Shown: in pieces, positions 9,862 through 18,377 of the stretch
How positions within the stretch are numbered: the stretch's first letter is position 1
How the letters are laid out: each line of letters begins with the position of its first letter
Assembly (NCBI RefSeq): GCF_002994615.1
Contig: NZ_PVNK01000041.1
Span: forward strand, 1 to 34,498
Length of the DNA: 34,498 nt
Origin: Enhygromyxa salina
GTDB lineage: Bacteria > Myxococcota_A > Polyangia > Nannocystales > Nannocystaceae
Reading direction: 5' to 3'
Position numbers and translations under genes: made by a program
The notes under the pieces: model-generated
Told to the model about the DNA's origin: nothing
Seen by the model: only the letters and a program-made list of their open reading frames with translations
Database searches by the model: none

Positions 9862-10440
9862 ATGACCGGGCACAAACAGCACCCGAGCGCGTCGGCGACC
9901 TCGCCGGACGACGCTCGATCAGGTTCGAAGCTGACGGGCCGCTCGCGGGGGCGCGAGCTCGCGCTGTGGATCCTTTGTCACCTCGAGTCTCATCCCGGCG
10001 CCGAGCGTGACGCGCTGGACCTGTTCTGGCGCGAACCTCCGCGACTCGAGCTTGGCGACGACTTCCTTGGCCCGCTCGCCGCCGAGCTCGGGCCGCTGCT
10101 CGCCGACTCGGCCGCGCGTCGGTGGTCGCGACGGCTGGTCGAGGGGTTCTTGGCCGACGCCGCCGGGATCGACGAGACGATCGAGGCCGCGTCCCGGCGC
10201 TGGCGGCTGGTCCGGATGGATCGCGTGGATCGCAGCTTGCTGCGCCTGTCCACGGTCGAGCTGCGCGGCGAGTCGACCCCGCGAAACGTCGTGGTCGCCG
10301 AGGCTGTCCGCCTCGCGTCGCGCTACGGCAGCGAGCGCTCGGCCGCCTTCGTCAACGGGGTCGCCGAGGCGCTCGCGCGCGTCCTCCGCGATGCCCAGCC
10401 CGACGAGCCCGACGAGCCCGACGAGGGAGCCGACCCGTGA
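9862..10440 (+). CDS. nusB: transcription antitermination factor NusB
   Basis: A 192-aa all-helical RNA-binding protein that with NusE (S10) binds boxA and supports rRNA antitermination. After a ~28-residue disordered N-terminus the fold starts at SRGRELALWILCHLE. The conserved second half reads RMDRVDRSLLRLSTVELRG, TPRNVVVAEAVRLASRYGSERSAAFVNGVAEAL. The C-terminus ends in a DEP repeat. It is longer than typical NusB (about 140-160 aa) because of both tails. Its stop overlaps the GTG of the next gene by 4 nt (GTGA). Confidence 0.93.
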   Translation: MTGHKQHPSASATSPDDARSGSKLTGRSRGRELALWILCHLESHPGAERDALDLFWREPPRLELGDDFLGPLAAELGPLLADSAARRWSRRLVEGFLADAAGIDETIEAASRRWRLVRMDRVDRSLLRLSTVELRGESTPRNVVVAEAVRLASRYGSERSAAFVNGVAEALARVLRDAQPDEPDEPDEGADP

Positions 10441-11306
10441 ACGCCGGGTCGGCCCGCGTCAGCGTCGAGCCGATCGAGCGCACGCTGCTCGACGGGGTCA
10501 GCGAGCCCGACGACGCGATCGCGCGTCTGCGGGTCGAGCTCGGGTTGGTCCCGGTGTTCAGCGACGAGCGGCCCTTGCTCGGTCTCGCCGGGCTGATCGA
10601 CTGGCGCGGATCGGGCCGGCTGTCGGCGCTGGTGCGCTCGGGCTTTTGCACGGCCGAGTTCGGCGAGCAGCTGCTCATCCCTTGTGATCGCAGACTGCCG
10701 GTCGAGCGGCTCGTGCTCGTCGGGCTCGGTCGACGCGAGGCCTTCGACGACGCGCGCGCGCGCGCGCTCGCCGACCAGCTCGTGAAGATCTCCACGGGGC
10801 TGCAGGCCCGGAGCGTGTTGATCGCGCTGCCGACCCAGGGCATCGATCGCGCCCTCGCCGAGGCCGTGTTCGAGGGCCTCCTCGAGGCCATCGAGGCGCT
10901 CGAGCCCGTCGAGGATCCCGCGGCCACCGAGGAGCCCGCGGCCACCGAGGAGCCCGCGGTCACCGAGGATCCCGCGGCCGAGGTCGAGGCCCCCGACCTG
11001 CCAGCGTCACCCGACGACGCGCCGGACGCAGGTGTCGAGCGCGAGCTCCACGCAACGCCCGACGCCGAGCCGGCCCCGGAACCGGAGCCGGAAGGGCCGG
11101 ACGATCTGGACGGGGCAGACGACTCGGACGACCCGGACGATCTCCATCCGTCGGTTGCGCTGCCATCGCGTGAGCCCCACGCGAGGCGCTCGGCGGCCCC
11201 GGCCCGCTGGTGGGTCGCCGCCGACGAGGCCGTCGTCGCCCGGCTGAGGCGGGTTCTGAGCGGCCCACCGCGTCCAGCACGGGACGGCGGGAGCCTGCAC
11301 ACCTGA
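10437..11306 (+). CDS. M17 peptidase N-terminal-domain protein without catalytic domain
   Basis: A 289-aa protein starting at GTG 10437 (GTGA overlap with nusB). Residues ~25-160 resemble the macro-like N-terminal domain of leucyl aminopeptidases: LGLVPVFSDERPLLGLAGLIDWRGSGRLSALV, then ERLVLVGLGRREAFDD and helical ends. The rest is low-complexity Pro/Glu/Asp (EDPAATEEPAATEEP repeats and DDSDDPDDL), with a short ordered-looking tail WWVAADEAVVARLRRVL. The metal-binding M17 catalytic domain (NTDAEGR-type motif) is absent, so it cannot be a peptidase by itself. Its role with NusB and RibH is unknown. Confidence 0.7.
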   Translation: MNAGSARVSVEPIERTLLDGVSEPDDAIARLRVELGLVPVFSDERPLLGLAGLIDWRGSGRLSALVRSGFCTAEFGEQLLIPCDRRLPVERLVLVGLGRREAFDDARARALADQLVKISTGLQARSVLIALPTQGIDRALAEAVFEGLLEAIEALEPVEDPAATEEPAATEEPAVTEDPAAEVEAPDLPASPDDAPDAGVERELHATPDAEPAPEPEPEGPDDLDGADDSDDPDDLHPSVALPSREPHARRSAAPARWWVAADEAVVARLRRVLSGPPRPARDGGSLHT

Positions 11307-11386
11307 ATCGTGCGCGGGCGGCATCGCTCCGGGGCGGGCTGCGAGCTTCGTCGTCCGCAAACTCCCACGAAGCCCGCCGCTCGACC

Positions 11387-11392
11387 TATACT
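11387..11392 (+). promoter_or_regulatory. -10 element of the chemosensory operon
   Basis: TATACT (five of six to TATAAT) ends 8 nt before the first che gene's ATG at 11401. The transcription start would fall at or next to the A of ATG. No convincing -35 is seen 16-18 bp upstream and there is no Shine-Dalgarno. Confidence 0.45.
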
Positions 11393-11400
11393 TTGGCGCG

Positions 11401-11829
11401 ATGCCGACCCAAGTGCTTTTGGTCGAGGACTCACGAGCGATGCGCGACTACGTGAGCTCGATCCTCGAGGCCGAAGGGGACTACGAAGTGCACGAGGTTG
11501 GGAATGGCTTCGACGCCCTCAGAGCACTGCCCCGCGACTTGTTCGGGTTGATCGTCACCGACATCAACATGCCGGACGTCAGCGGGATCGAGCTGACCCG
11601 TTTCGTGCGCCAGACCCCTCGTCATGCCAACACCCCGCTGATCGTGATCAGCAGCGAGGCCTCCGCCGTCGACAAGGATCGGGCGATGTCTGCCGGCGCG
11701 TCGTCCTTCGTCGCCAAGCCGTTTACCCCCGAGGAGTTCCTCGCCGCGATCGCAGAAGCCATCGCGCTTCCGCGACCCGACTTGCAGGCGGGCGCTGAGC
11801 CGGGCGCGGACGAAGGAGAGGCTACGTGA
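11401..11829 (+). CDS. cheY: CheY-like single-domain response regulator (first of operon)
   Basis: A 142-aa receiver with the full active site: acidic residues in VLLVEDS (Glu9, Asp10), phospho-acceptor Asp54 in IVTDINMP, Ser84/Ser85 in IVISSEAS and Lys106 in FVAKPF. A ~20-residue tail follows the domain, with no output domain. As first gene of the operon it overlaps cheA by 4 nt (GTGA), so it is the likely direct phosphotransfer target of CheA. Its downstream target (motor, gliding machinery or a regulator) is not shown by the sequence. Confidence 0.93.
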   Translation: MPTQVLLVEDSRAMRDYVSSILEAEGDYEVHEVGNGFDALRALPRDLFGLIVTDINMPDVSGIELTRFVRQTPRHANTPLIVISSEASAVDKDRAMSAGASSFVAKPFTPEEFLAAIAEAIALPRPDLQAGAEPGADEGEAT

Positions 11830-14327
11830 GCGAGTCGCCCGAGTTCGTGTCCGAGGCCCAGGAGATCATCGAGACCTTCTCGCGTCAGCTGCTCGAGATG
11901 GAGGGGCAGATCAACGACGGCGAGGACTACGACCCCGACCTGCTCAACGGATCGTTCCGCTCGGTCCACACCCTCAAGGGCCTGTCGTCGCTGTCGGGCG
12001 TCAACGAGATCGTCGACCTCAGCCACAAGCTCGAGAACACCCTCGACGCCCTGCGCCTCGGCAAGCTTCCGCTCAACCAAGAGGCGCTCGACCTGCTGTT
12101 CGAGTCCGTCGATCTGTTCGGGGCGTTGCTCGCGAGCGTCGTCGATCCCGAGGTCGTCCACGGCGTCGACGTCTCGCCCTTCCTCGACCGGCTCACGCAG
12201 CTGTCAAAGCCCAAGACCGCGGCCAAAGAAGATCCGCTCTCGTGGCTCGACGACTCGATCCTGAGCGTGTTGACCGAGTACGAGGAGCACCGCCTGCGCG
12301 AGAACGTGCGCCTGGGTCGGCGCATCCACCGGGTCCACGCGAGCTTCGACCTGCTCGCGATCGACATCGGCATCGAGTCGCTCAAGGGCAAGCTCAAGAG
12401 CCACGGCGAGGTCATCACCTACCTGCCGAGCGCCGACGGATCGAGCGACGATCGGATCGAGCTCGACATCCTCGTCGGATCGAAGGAGCCCTTGGCCGCG
12501 ATCGCCGAGGGGATTGGCGAGGAGGGCGTGACCGTCGAGGCGCTCGGGACCGGCGAGCGGATCGTGATCGCGGCCAAGCCCGCGCCCGCGCCCGCGCCCG
12601 AGCGGCGCCGAGCCAAGGTCAAGGTCGAGGCGATCGAGGACGACGACTTCCCCGACGACGACGCTCCGGTGGGCGATGAATTCTCTGGCAGCGGGGGCGT
12701 CGGCGGCCCGGCCGAGCCCGAGCTGAGCGCGAGCTCGGCGGCGAGCGTCGACCAGGCCCAGGCCTCGGGCGGGGCCGAGATCTCTCCACCGAGCGGAGCA
12801 TCGGGAGGAGCGGGGGGAGGAGCGGGGCCCGCAGCGGGGACCGGTGGCGATGGAGCTTCGGGCGGCGGCACAGGCGGGGACGGTGAGGGGCCCGGCGACG
12901 GCGGCGACGGCGGCGACGGCGGCGATGGCGGTGACGGCGGCGATGGCAGCAGCGGCGACGGCGGCGACGGACCCGACGAGGGCGATCAGGTCAGCCTCAA
13001 GAGCCTCAGCCAGACCGTCCGCGTCGATCTGCGCCGCCTCGATCACTTGATGAACCTCGTCGGCGAGCTCGCGCTGGTCCACGCCAACCTCGGCGGGACC
13101 GTCGACCGCATGCAGCGCAGCCCGACCCCGACCGAGCAGCTGCGCGAGTTCCAGGACCAGCTGCGGGTCATGAACCGGCGCCTCGGGCTGCTCCAGCAGG
13201 GCATCCTCGAGGTACGCATGGTCCCGCTCGGGCAGGTCTTCGACAAGCTCGCGCGGGTCGTTCGCAAGCTCTCGCGCGACTCGGCCAAGGACGTCCGCCT
13301 GGCGATCTCCGGGGCCGACACCGAGCTCGACAAGCTGATCGTCGAGGAGCTCAGCGATCCGCTGATGCACATGATCCGCAACGCGATCGACCACGGCATC
13401 GAGCTGCCCGCCGAGCGCGTGGCGATCGGCAAGCCGCGGGCCGGTCGGGTCTCGCTCTCGGCCTACCAAAAGGGCAACCGCGTGGTCATCGAGCTGACCG
13501 ACGACGGCCGCGGCATGGACTGGCGGCGGATCCGTGAGAAGGCCGTCGAGCGCGGGTTCATCGCCCGCGAAGAGGCCCGCGACATCAACCCGGCCCAGGC
13601 GATCAACCTGATCTTCACGCCGGGCTTCAGCACCCGCGACAAGGCCACGGAGCTGTCGGGCCGCGGCGTCGGCATGGACGTGGTCAAGACCAACATCTCG
13701 CGGCTCTCGGGCATGATCGACGTCGCGTCGGAGCCCGGTCGCGGCTCTCGCTTTCGGATCACCTTGCCGGTCACGCTGGCGATCATTCAGGCCCTGGTCA
13801 TCGAGACCGCCGGCCAGACCTTCTGCATCCCGCTCAACTCCGTGCTCGAGTCGATCATGGTCCAGAGCGACGAGATCCAGACCATCGAGGGCCACGAGGT
13901 CGTGTCGGTTCGGGGGCGCACGCTGCCGCTGATCCACCTCTCGCGGGTCTTTGGCCTCGAGCCCGACGGGCGCGAGTCCGACCGAAGGATGTTCTACGAT
14001 CGTCTATACGTGGTCATCGTCGGCCTCGCCGAGCACCGCGTCGGCCTCGTCGTCGACGAGCTGCTCGGCCAGCAAGACGTGGTCATCAAGCCGATCGGCA
14101 AGGCCCTGCGCCAGGTCCCGGGCATCGCTGGCGCGACCGAGCTCGGCGACAACCGCACGGTCTTGCTGCTCGACGTCGGGACCCTCGTCAGCGAGGCGGT
14201 CGGCGGGGTCGAGGCGGCGGTCGCGGGCATGGGCGGCGGCGCAGGTCGCGAGGGCATCGGGGTGTTCTCGCGGCTCGACGTCGGCCGCGAGAAGGAACAC
14301 GGCGGCTGGGGGGATCATGGCTTCTGA
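11826..14327 (+). CDS. cheA: chemotaxis histidine kinase CheA
   Basis: An 833-aa kinase. Domains in order: Hpt with phosphorylatable His48 in SVHTLKGLSSLSG; a P2-like region at ~150-255; a ~120-residue linker of Ala/Glu/Pro then Gly-Gly-Asp repeats; the dimerisation helix pair from ~400 (LRRLDHLMNLVGELAL); the HATPase with N-box MIRNAIDHG (~515), G1 DDGRGMD (~560) and G2 GRGVGMD (~612); and a CheW-like P5 domain (~650-785) with a short tail. There is a single Hpt and no fused receiver. The GTG start is coupled to cheY and the end overlaps cheW by 11 bp. Input must come from receptors encoded elsewhere. Confidence 0.96.
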   Translation: MSESPEFVSEAQEIIETFSRQLLEMEGQINDGEDYDPDLLNGSFRSVHTLKGLSSLSGVNEIVDLSHKLENTLDALRLGKLPLNQEALDLLFESVDLFGALLASVVDPEVVHGVDVSPFLDRLTQLSKPKTAAKEDPLSWLDDSILSVLTEYEEHRLRENVRLGRRIHRVHASFDLLAIDIGIESLKGKLKSHGEVITYLPSADGSSDDRIELDILVGSKEPLAAIAEGIGEEGVTVEALGTGERIVIAAKPAPAPAPERRRAKVKVEAIEDDDFPDDDAPVGDEFSGSGGVGGPAEPELSASSAASVDQAQASGGAEISPPSGASGGAGGGAGPAAGTGGDGASGGGTGGDGEGPGDGGDGGDGGDGGDGGDGSSGDGGDGPDEGDQVSLKSLSQTVRVDLRRLDHLMNLVGELALVHANLGGTVDRMQRSPTPTEQLREFQDQLRVMNRRLGLLQQGILEVRMVPLGQVFDKLARVVRKLSRDSAKDVRLAISGADTELDKLIVEELSDPLMHMIRNAIDHGIELPAERVAIGKPRAGRVSLSAYQKGNRVVIELTDDGRGMDWRRIREKAVERGFIAREEARDINPAQAINLIFTPGFSTRDKATELSGRGVGMDVVKTNISRLSGMIDVASEPGRGSRFRITLPVTLAIIQALVIETAGQTFCIPLNSVLESIMVQSDEIQTIEGHEVVSVRGRTLPLIHLSRVFGLEPDGRESDRRMFYDRLYVVIVGLAEHRVGLVVDELLGQQDVVIKPIGKALRQVPGIAGATELGDNRTVLLLDVGTLVSEAVGGVEAAVAGMGGGAGREGIGVFSRLDVGREKEHGGWGDHGF
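12895..12969 (+). repeat. GGCGACGGC-type repeat coding the CheA Gly-Asp linker
   Basis: Nine-base units related to GGCGACGGC encode Gly-Gly-Asp repeats in the CheA linker between the P2-like and dimerisation regions. Such a tract should be flexible and length-variable, possibly tuning the reach of the Hpt domain. Confidence 0.75.
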
Positions 14328-14889
14328 CGACGACGATCTGTGGCAAGCGCTGCTCGCCGTGACCGGCGACCAGGTCGCGACCGAGGCCGACTACGAGCAC
14401 GGCTACAAGCGCGAGATGCGTAGCGACCTGCTGCGCTACGTGACCTTCATGATCCACGGGGAGATCTACGGCCTGCCGATCGAGCAGATCGTCGAGATCT
14501 CGACGGCGTTCCCGACCACGCCGGTCCCGCGCACGGCCGACTTCGTGATCGGGATCGGCAACATGCGCGGCTCGGTCATGCCGGTCATCGACCTCGTCGC
14601 GCGGCTCAAGCTCGGGACCGTCAAGCGGACCCGCGCGACCCGGGTGCTGATCGTCCGCCACGCCGATGAGCCCCACGGGATCGTCGTGGATCGCGTGCTC
14701 GAGGTCATCTCGCTCCCACCCGAAGACATGGAGAACACTCCGGGCGGGATCGGGAGCACGCGCGCGGACTTCATCATGGGCCTCGGGCGTCACCGCGGCC
14801 GCCTCATCATCATCCTCGATCTCGCAACCGTGCTCGACGAGCGCGACTTTCTCCACGCGAGGTTCCGAAGGGAGCGTGCTCTGCAGTGA
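14317..14889 (+). CDS. cheW: CheW-like coupling protein (first)
   Basis: A 190-aa CheW-domain protein that links receptors to CheA. After a ~40-residue acidic N-terminal extension, the domain runs LRYVTFMIHGEIYGLPIEQIVEI, IGIGNMRGSVMPVIDLVARL and RVLIVRHADEPHGIVVDRVLEVISLPPEDM, ending GRLIIILDLATVLDER. It overlaps the end of cheA by 11 bp and the next cheW by 4 bp. The extension distinguishes it from the second CheW and may give different partner binding. Confidence 0.92.
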   Translation: MASDDDDLWQALLAVTGDQVATEADYEHGYKREMRSDLLRYVTFMIHGEIYGLPIEQIVEISTAFPTTPVPRTADFVIGIGNMRGSVMPVIDLVARLKLGTVKRTRATRVLIVRHADEPHGIVVDRVLEVISLPPEDMENTPGGIGSTRADFIMGLGRHRGRLIIILDLATVLDERDFLHARFRRERALQ

Positions 14890-15452
14890 CCAGCGATATC
14901 GGCAGCAGCCCGCGCGGCGCGAGCACGGCGTGGGACGACGAGCAGGCCCCCAAGCGCCAAGATCAGCTCAAGCTGGCGGGGTTCTTCGTCGGCGGCGGGC
15001 TCTACGGGATCGACATCATGCGGATCAAGGAGGTCATCCAGGCCGCGCCTTATCCGATCCGTCCGGTCCCGCACGCGCCCGCGATCATCGAGGGGGTCAT
15101 CACGCTGCGCGGCGTCGTGATCCCGGTCATCGATCTGCGCAAGCGCTTCAACGTCAAGGCCGACGAAGACTCGGTCGCCTTCAACAAGCTGATCATCGTC
15201 AGCGTCAAGGGCCGGATCGTCGGGCTCAAGGTCGACAAGGTCCTCGGCGAGCTGCGGGTCGACGCCAACGAGGTCCGGCCGGCCCCGTCGATGCTCAGCG
15301 CGGCGGTCGGTGACGAGGGCGAGGACTTCTTCTCGGGGGTCTGCAAGATCGGCGACGACGTCGTGTTCGTCGTCAACCTCGAGGGGCTGCTGGCGACGGA
15401 ACATCGCGGTGGTCGCGGTCGCAGCGGCGACGGGAGCAGCGGGTCGCGTTGA
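14886..15452 (+). CDS. cheW: CheW-like coupling protein (second)
   Basis: A 188-aa CheW-domain protein: LKLAGFFVGGGLYGIDIMRIKEVIQAAPYP, IIEGVITLRGVVIPVIDLRKRF and LIIVSVKGRIVGLKVDKVLGELRVDANEVRPAP, ending VVFVVNLEGLLATE. The N-terminal ~25 residues and C-terminal Gly/Ser/Arg-rich end look disordered. The GTG at 14886 overlaps the upstream stop (GTGA). Two different CheWs in one operon may serve different receptors or form mixed array rings. Confidence 0.92.
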   Translation: MTSDIGSSPRGASTAWDDEQAPKRQDQLKLAGFFVGGGLYGIDIMRIKEVIQAAPYPIRPVPHAPAIIEGVITLRGVVIPVIDLRKRFNVKADEDSVAFNKLIIVSVKGRIVGLKVDKVLGELRVDANEVRPAPSMLSAAVGDEGEDFFSGVCKIGDDVVFVVNLEGLLATEHRGGRGRSGDGSSGSR

Positions 15453-16189
15453 TGGCTGGCACCCCGCACGCCAAGCCGCCCCTCGGTGGGGGCCCGGTCT
15501 CGACCAACGGTGCGCGCCCGCGGGTGCTCTTGGGCCACAGCGGCCCGGTGATCGCAGGCGCGGCTCAGACGATCCTCGACGCCCACGGCTTCGCCGTCGA
15601 GATCGCGGGCGACTCCGACGACGTCGAGTCGGCCCTGGGCCGCGCAGCCTGGGACGCGCTGGTCGTCGACGTCGCGCTGCCCGGCGCGCCCGGCTTCGAG
15701 CTCACCAGCGTCGCGCGTGCGGCTGGGGTCAAGGTCGTGATCCTGGTCGCGTCGGTGTTTCGGCGGACGAGCTACAAGCGCCGGCCCCGTCGCCTCTACG
15801 GCGCCGACGACTACGTCGAGATCCACCACCTCGGCGATCATCTGCCCAACCGGCTCCGCGCGCACCTGGGCCTGCGCGACTCGCAGCTGCCCGCCGAGAC
15901 CCTGCGCGAGGTGCTCAGCACCCTCAACGAGCGCGGCGATGACCATCTGCTCGAGCAGACGCCGCGGGGCCTGGCGACGCTGATCGTCGCGGACCTGCTG
16001 CTTTACAACGGCGACCGGATCACCGAGGCAGACAGCGTCGAGCAGGCGCTGGCGGCGGTCGCGGCCGATCTCGAAGGCGCCCGCGATCTCTTTGGGCAGG
16101 TCCGGCCGGAGGTGTCCGAGGGCGACCTGATCGGCGAGGCCTTCCGCGAGCTGGTCGCGGGCTTGGACGGAACGGGAGATGTATCGTGA
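15452..16189 (+). CDS. degenerate receiver domain plus C-terminal helical domain
   Basis: A 245-aa protein. Residues ~24-143 have a CheY-like fold (RVLLGHSGPVIAG, DALVVDVALPGAPGF, VKVVILVAS). The acidic pair that binds magnesium is replaced by Gly28-His29, the usual Thr/Ser-Lys switch region reads VASVFRRTS, and the lysine of the KP motif is missing (YGADDYVEIHHLGDHL). Only the acceptor-position Asp73 remains. The C-terminal ~100 residues are helical (LATLIVADLLLYNGDRITEADSVEQAL), a form I associate with myxobacterial receiver proteins. I use ATG 15452, which overlaps the cheW stop (TGATG); a TTG lies 3 nt upstream. It probably acts as a phosphorylation-independent adaptor. Confidence 0.7.
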   Translation: MAGTPHAKPPLGGGPVSTNGARPRVLLGHSGPVIAGAAQTILDAHGFAVEIAGDSDDVESALGRAAWDALVVDVALPGAPGFELTSVARAAGVKVVILVASVFRRTSYKRRPRRLYGADDYVEIHHLGDHLPNRLRAHLGLRDSQLPAETLREVLSTLNERGDDHLLEQTPRGLATLIVADLLLYNGDRITEADSVEQALAAVAADLEGARDLFGQVRPEVSEGDLIGEAFRELVAGLDGTGDVS

Positions 16190-18372
16190 GCGCCAGCGGA
16201 GGAACCAAGGTCACGGGGAGGGGCGGCGCTGGGTTACCGCCCCGTCTGCTCGATTGCATCCGTCGGTTCGGCGACGAGGGCTGGCGTGAGCGAAAACAGG
16301 CCGTCGAGGAGGTCCTCATGGTCCTCGCGACGGAGCAACCAGACGGGCCGACCTTCGCCGCCCTGATCGACACCCTGATCGACGGCGTGATCGATCCGCT
16401 CGCGAGCGCGATCTACGAGGGCCGCGAGCACGAGACCAAGGTCGTGGCCGGCGGTGGCGTCAGCGCCCGCGCGGCGTGCCAGGACGTGCTGATCCAGCTC
16501 GGCCGCGCGAGCCTGCCCAAGGTCCTGCAGCGCCTCGACCCCGACGACACGCGCAGCTCGGGCACGCGCTTGATGGTCGACATGATCGGGCAGATCGGCG
16601 GCGAGTCAGAGATCCCGATCCTGACCAAGTTCCTGCGCGACGCCGAGGCCGACGAGAACCTGCGCGCGTCAGCGGCCGCGGCGCTCGGCGAGATCGGCGG
16701 TCCGACTGCGATCGCCGCGCTCGAGGAGCTGCTCGGGGACGACTCGGAGATGCTCCAGCTCTACGCCCTCGACGCGCTCCGGGCCGCGAGCGCGGCGGTG
16801 CCTGTCGAGCGCCTCGCCCCGCTGCTCGAGCACGCGGTCACGCGCAAGGGCGCGGCCGCGCTGCTCGGGGTCACCGCGTCGGTCGAGGCCGTCGAGCTGC
16901 TGCTGCCGCTGCTCGGTGACGACATGCGCGGGGTCCGGGCGGCGGCGATCGAGGGCATCGCCCGGCTCCGGGTCGCGCTCGCCGAGCGCGACCTCGCCAA
17001 CGTGGTCGACGACGCCGTCGCGGTCATCGATGACGAGACCAAGATCAAGGTCCGCGAGCTCATCGGCCACCGCGAGCGCGACGTGTCGATCGCCGCGATC
17101 GCCCTCGCGGGCCTGGCCAAAGACGCGGGCGCGGTCGCGGCCGTGCTCCCGCGCATGGAAGATCCGATGGTCTACGAGCGCGCGCTGGCCCTCGTCGAGC
17201 GGCTCGGGACCGCGGCCAACGACGCGCTGGTCGAGGTCCTCGACAGCCTCGAGGTCGCCTCGCGCGAGGCGCTCTACCGCCTCATCGGTGCGCTCCCGGG
17301 GGAGGTCGATCAGCGCCTGATCAACCTCCTGCTCGAGGGCCTCGAAGATCCGCTCGAGACCGTCGCCGCCGCGGCCTGCGACGCCCTGCGTCGGGTCGGC
17401 GGGCGCTCGGCGATGGCGCCGCTGTATCGCGGGTGTGGGCGTGAGGGCCCCGTCGGTGAGCACGCCGCCGAGGCCCTGGCCGAGGTCGCCGAGCGCCGCT
17501 CGGCCGAGCGCCGCGGTCGCGGCCACGATGAGCTGTTGCTGCTGATCGGTGGCTCGTGGCCCCACGCGGGCGCCCTCGCTCGCAACCTGTGTCGGGTCGT
17601 CGGTCGGCTCGGGTTGATCGAATTCGTCCCGCCGCTGGTCTCGATGCTCGGCTCGAGCGACGTCGGGGTACGGGTCGCGGCTGCGCTCGCGCTCGGCAGC
17701 ATCGCCGGCGATCACGAGGGCGTGGGCGCGCTGTGCTTCTCGCTCGCCGACGAAGATCCGCAGGTCCGGGCGGCCGCGTGTCGGAGCCTCGGTCAGCTCG
17801 CGGACGCCCAGAGCGTCCACCCGCTGCTGGCCGCGACCTCCGATCCGATCGCGCTGGTCCGGGCCGCCGCGGTCCAGGCCCTGGTCTCGATCGACAACCC
17901 GATCTCACTCGCGCGGATGCGCGAGATCATCCTCGACGACAGCTCGACCAACGTCGTGGTCCACGCGATCGCTGGCCTCGGTCGGTCCAACCAAAATCAG
18001 GATCTGACCCTGCTCATGAGCCTGTGCGCGTCGCAGGACCACGAGGTCGTCAAGGCCGCTGCGCGGGCGCTGAAGTACTACCCCGCTCACCGAGCGACCG
18101 CGGCGTTGCTCGGCTTGCTCTCCCACGAGCGCTGGGACGTGCGCTGGGCCGCCGCCGAGGTCCTGTCCGAGCGCGGTGATGTGACCGCGCTCGGTCCTCT
18201 CCAGCGCGCGCGCAAGCTCGAGCAAGACGCGCTGGTCCGGCAAATTCTTGGCCAGGCGATCGATCGCCTCCGCGAGCTCGAGGCCGAGCGGACCGAGACC
18301 TCGGGCCGCAACCCCAGCCGCAACCTTGGCCGCAACCCCGGCCGCAACCCCGAGGACAAGCCCAAGGCCTAG
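16186..18372 (+). CDS. HEAT-repeat scaffold protein in the che operon
   Basis: A 728-aa soluble protein built almost wholly of ~31-residue HEAT/PBS-lyase-like helical repeats, e.g. ENLRASAAAALGEIGGPTAIAALEELLGD, SDVGVRVAAALALGSIAGD, DPQVRAAACRSLGQLADAQSVHPLL and ERWDVRWAAAEVLSERGDVTALGPL. The C-terminus carries a small RNPGRNPG repeat. No enzyme motif is seen. The GTG start overlaps the receiver gene by 4 nt and cheR follows 5 nt after the stop, so it is embedded in the signalling operon. It is most likely a protein-binding scaffold for Che components. A HEAT-repeat protein has been linked to one M. xanthus Che system; orthology is untested. Confidence 0.85.
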   Translation: MSASGGTKVTGRGGAGLPPRLLDCIRRFGDEGWRERKQAVEEVLMVLATEQPDGPTFAALIDTLIDGVIDPLASAIYEGREHETKVVAGGGVSARAACQDVLIQLGRASLPKVLQRLDPDDTRSSGTRLMVDMIGQIGGESEIPILTKFLRDAEADENLRASAAAALGEIGGPTAIAALEELLGDDSEMLQLYALDALRAASAAVPVERLAPLLEHAVTRKGAAALLGVTASVEAVELLLPLLGDDMRGVRAAAIEGIARLRVALAERDLANVVDDAVAVIDDETKIKVRELIGHRERDVSIAAIALAGLAKDAGAVAAVLPRMEDPMVYERALALVERLGTAANDALVEVLDSLEVASREALYRLIGALPGEVDQRLINLLLEGLEDPLETVAAAACDALRRVGGRSAMAPLYRGCGREGPVGEHAAEALAEVAERRSAERRGRGHDELLLLIGGSWPHAGALARNLCRVVGRLGLIEFVPPLVSMLGSSDVGVRVAAALALGSIAGDHEGVGALCFSLADEDPQVRAAACRSLGQLADAQSVHPLLAATSDPIALVRAAAVQALVSIDNPISLARMREIILDDSSTNVVVHAIAGLGRSNQNQDLTLLMSLCASQDHEVVKAAARALKYYPAHRATAALLGLLSHERWDVRWAAAEVLSERGDVTALGPLQRARKLEQDALVRQILGQAIDRLRELEAERTETSGRNPSRNLGRNPGRNPEDKPKA

Positions 18373-18377
18373 CAGCG

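Noticed and set aside
12204..13937. 577-aa minus-strand frame opposite cheA
   Set aside because: Shadow of a GC-rich gene; no domain, while cheA has all kinase motifs.
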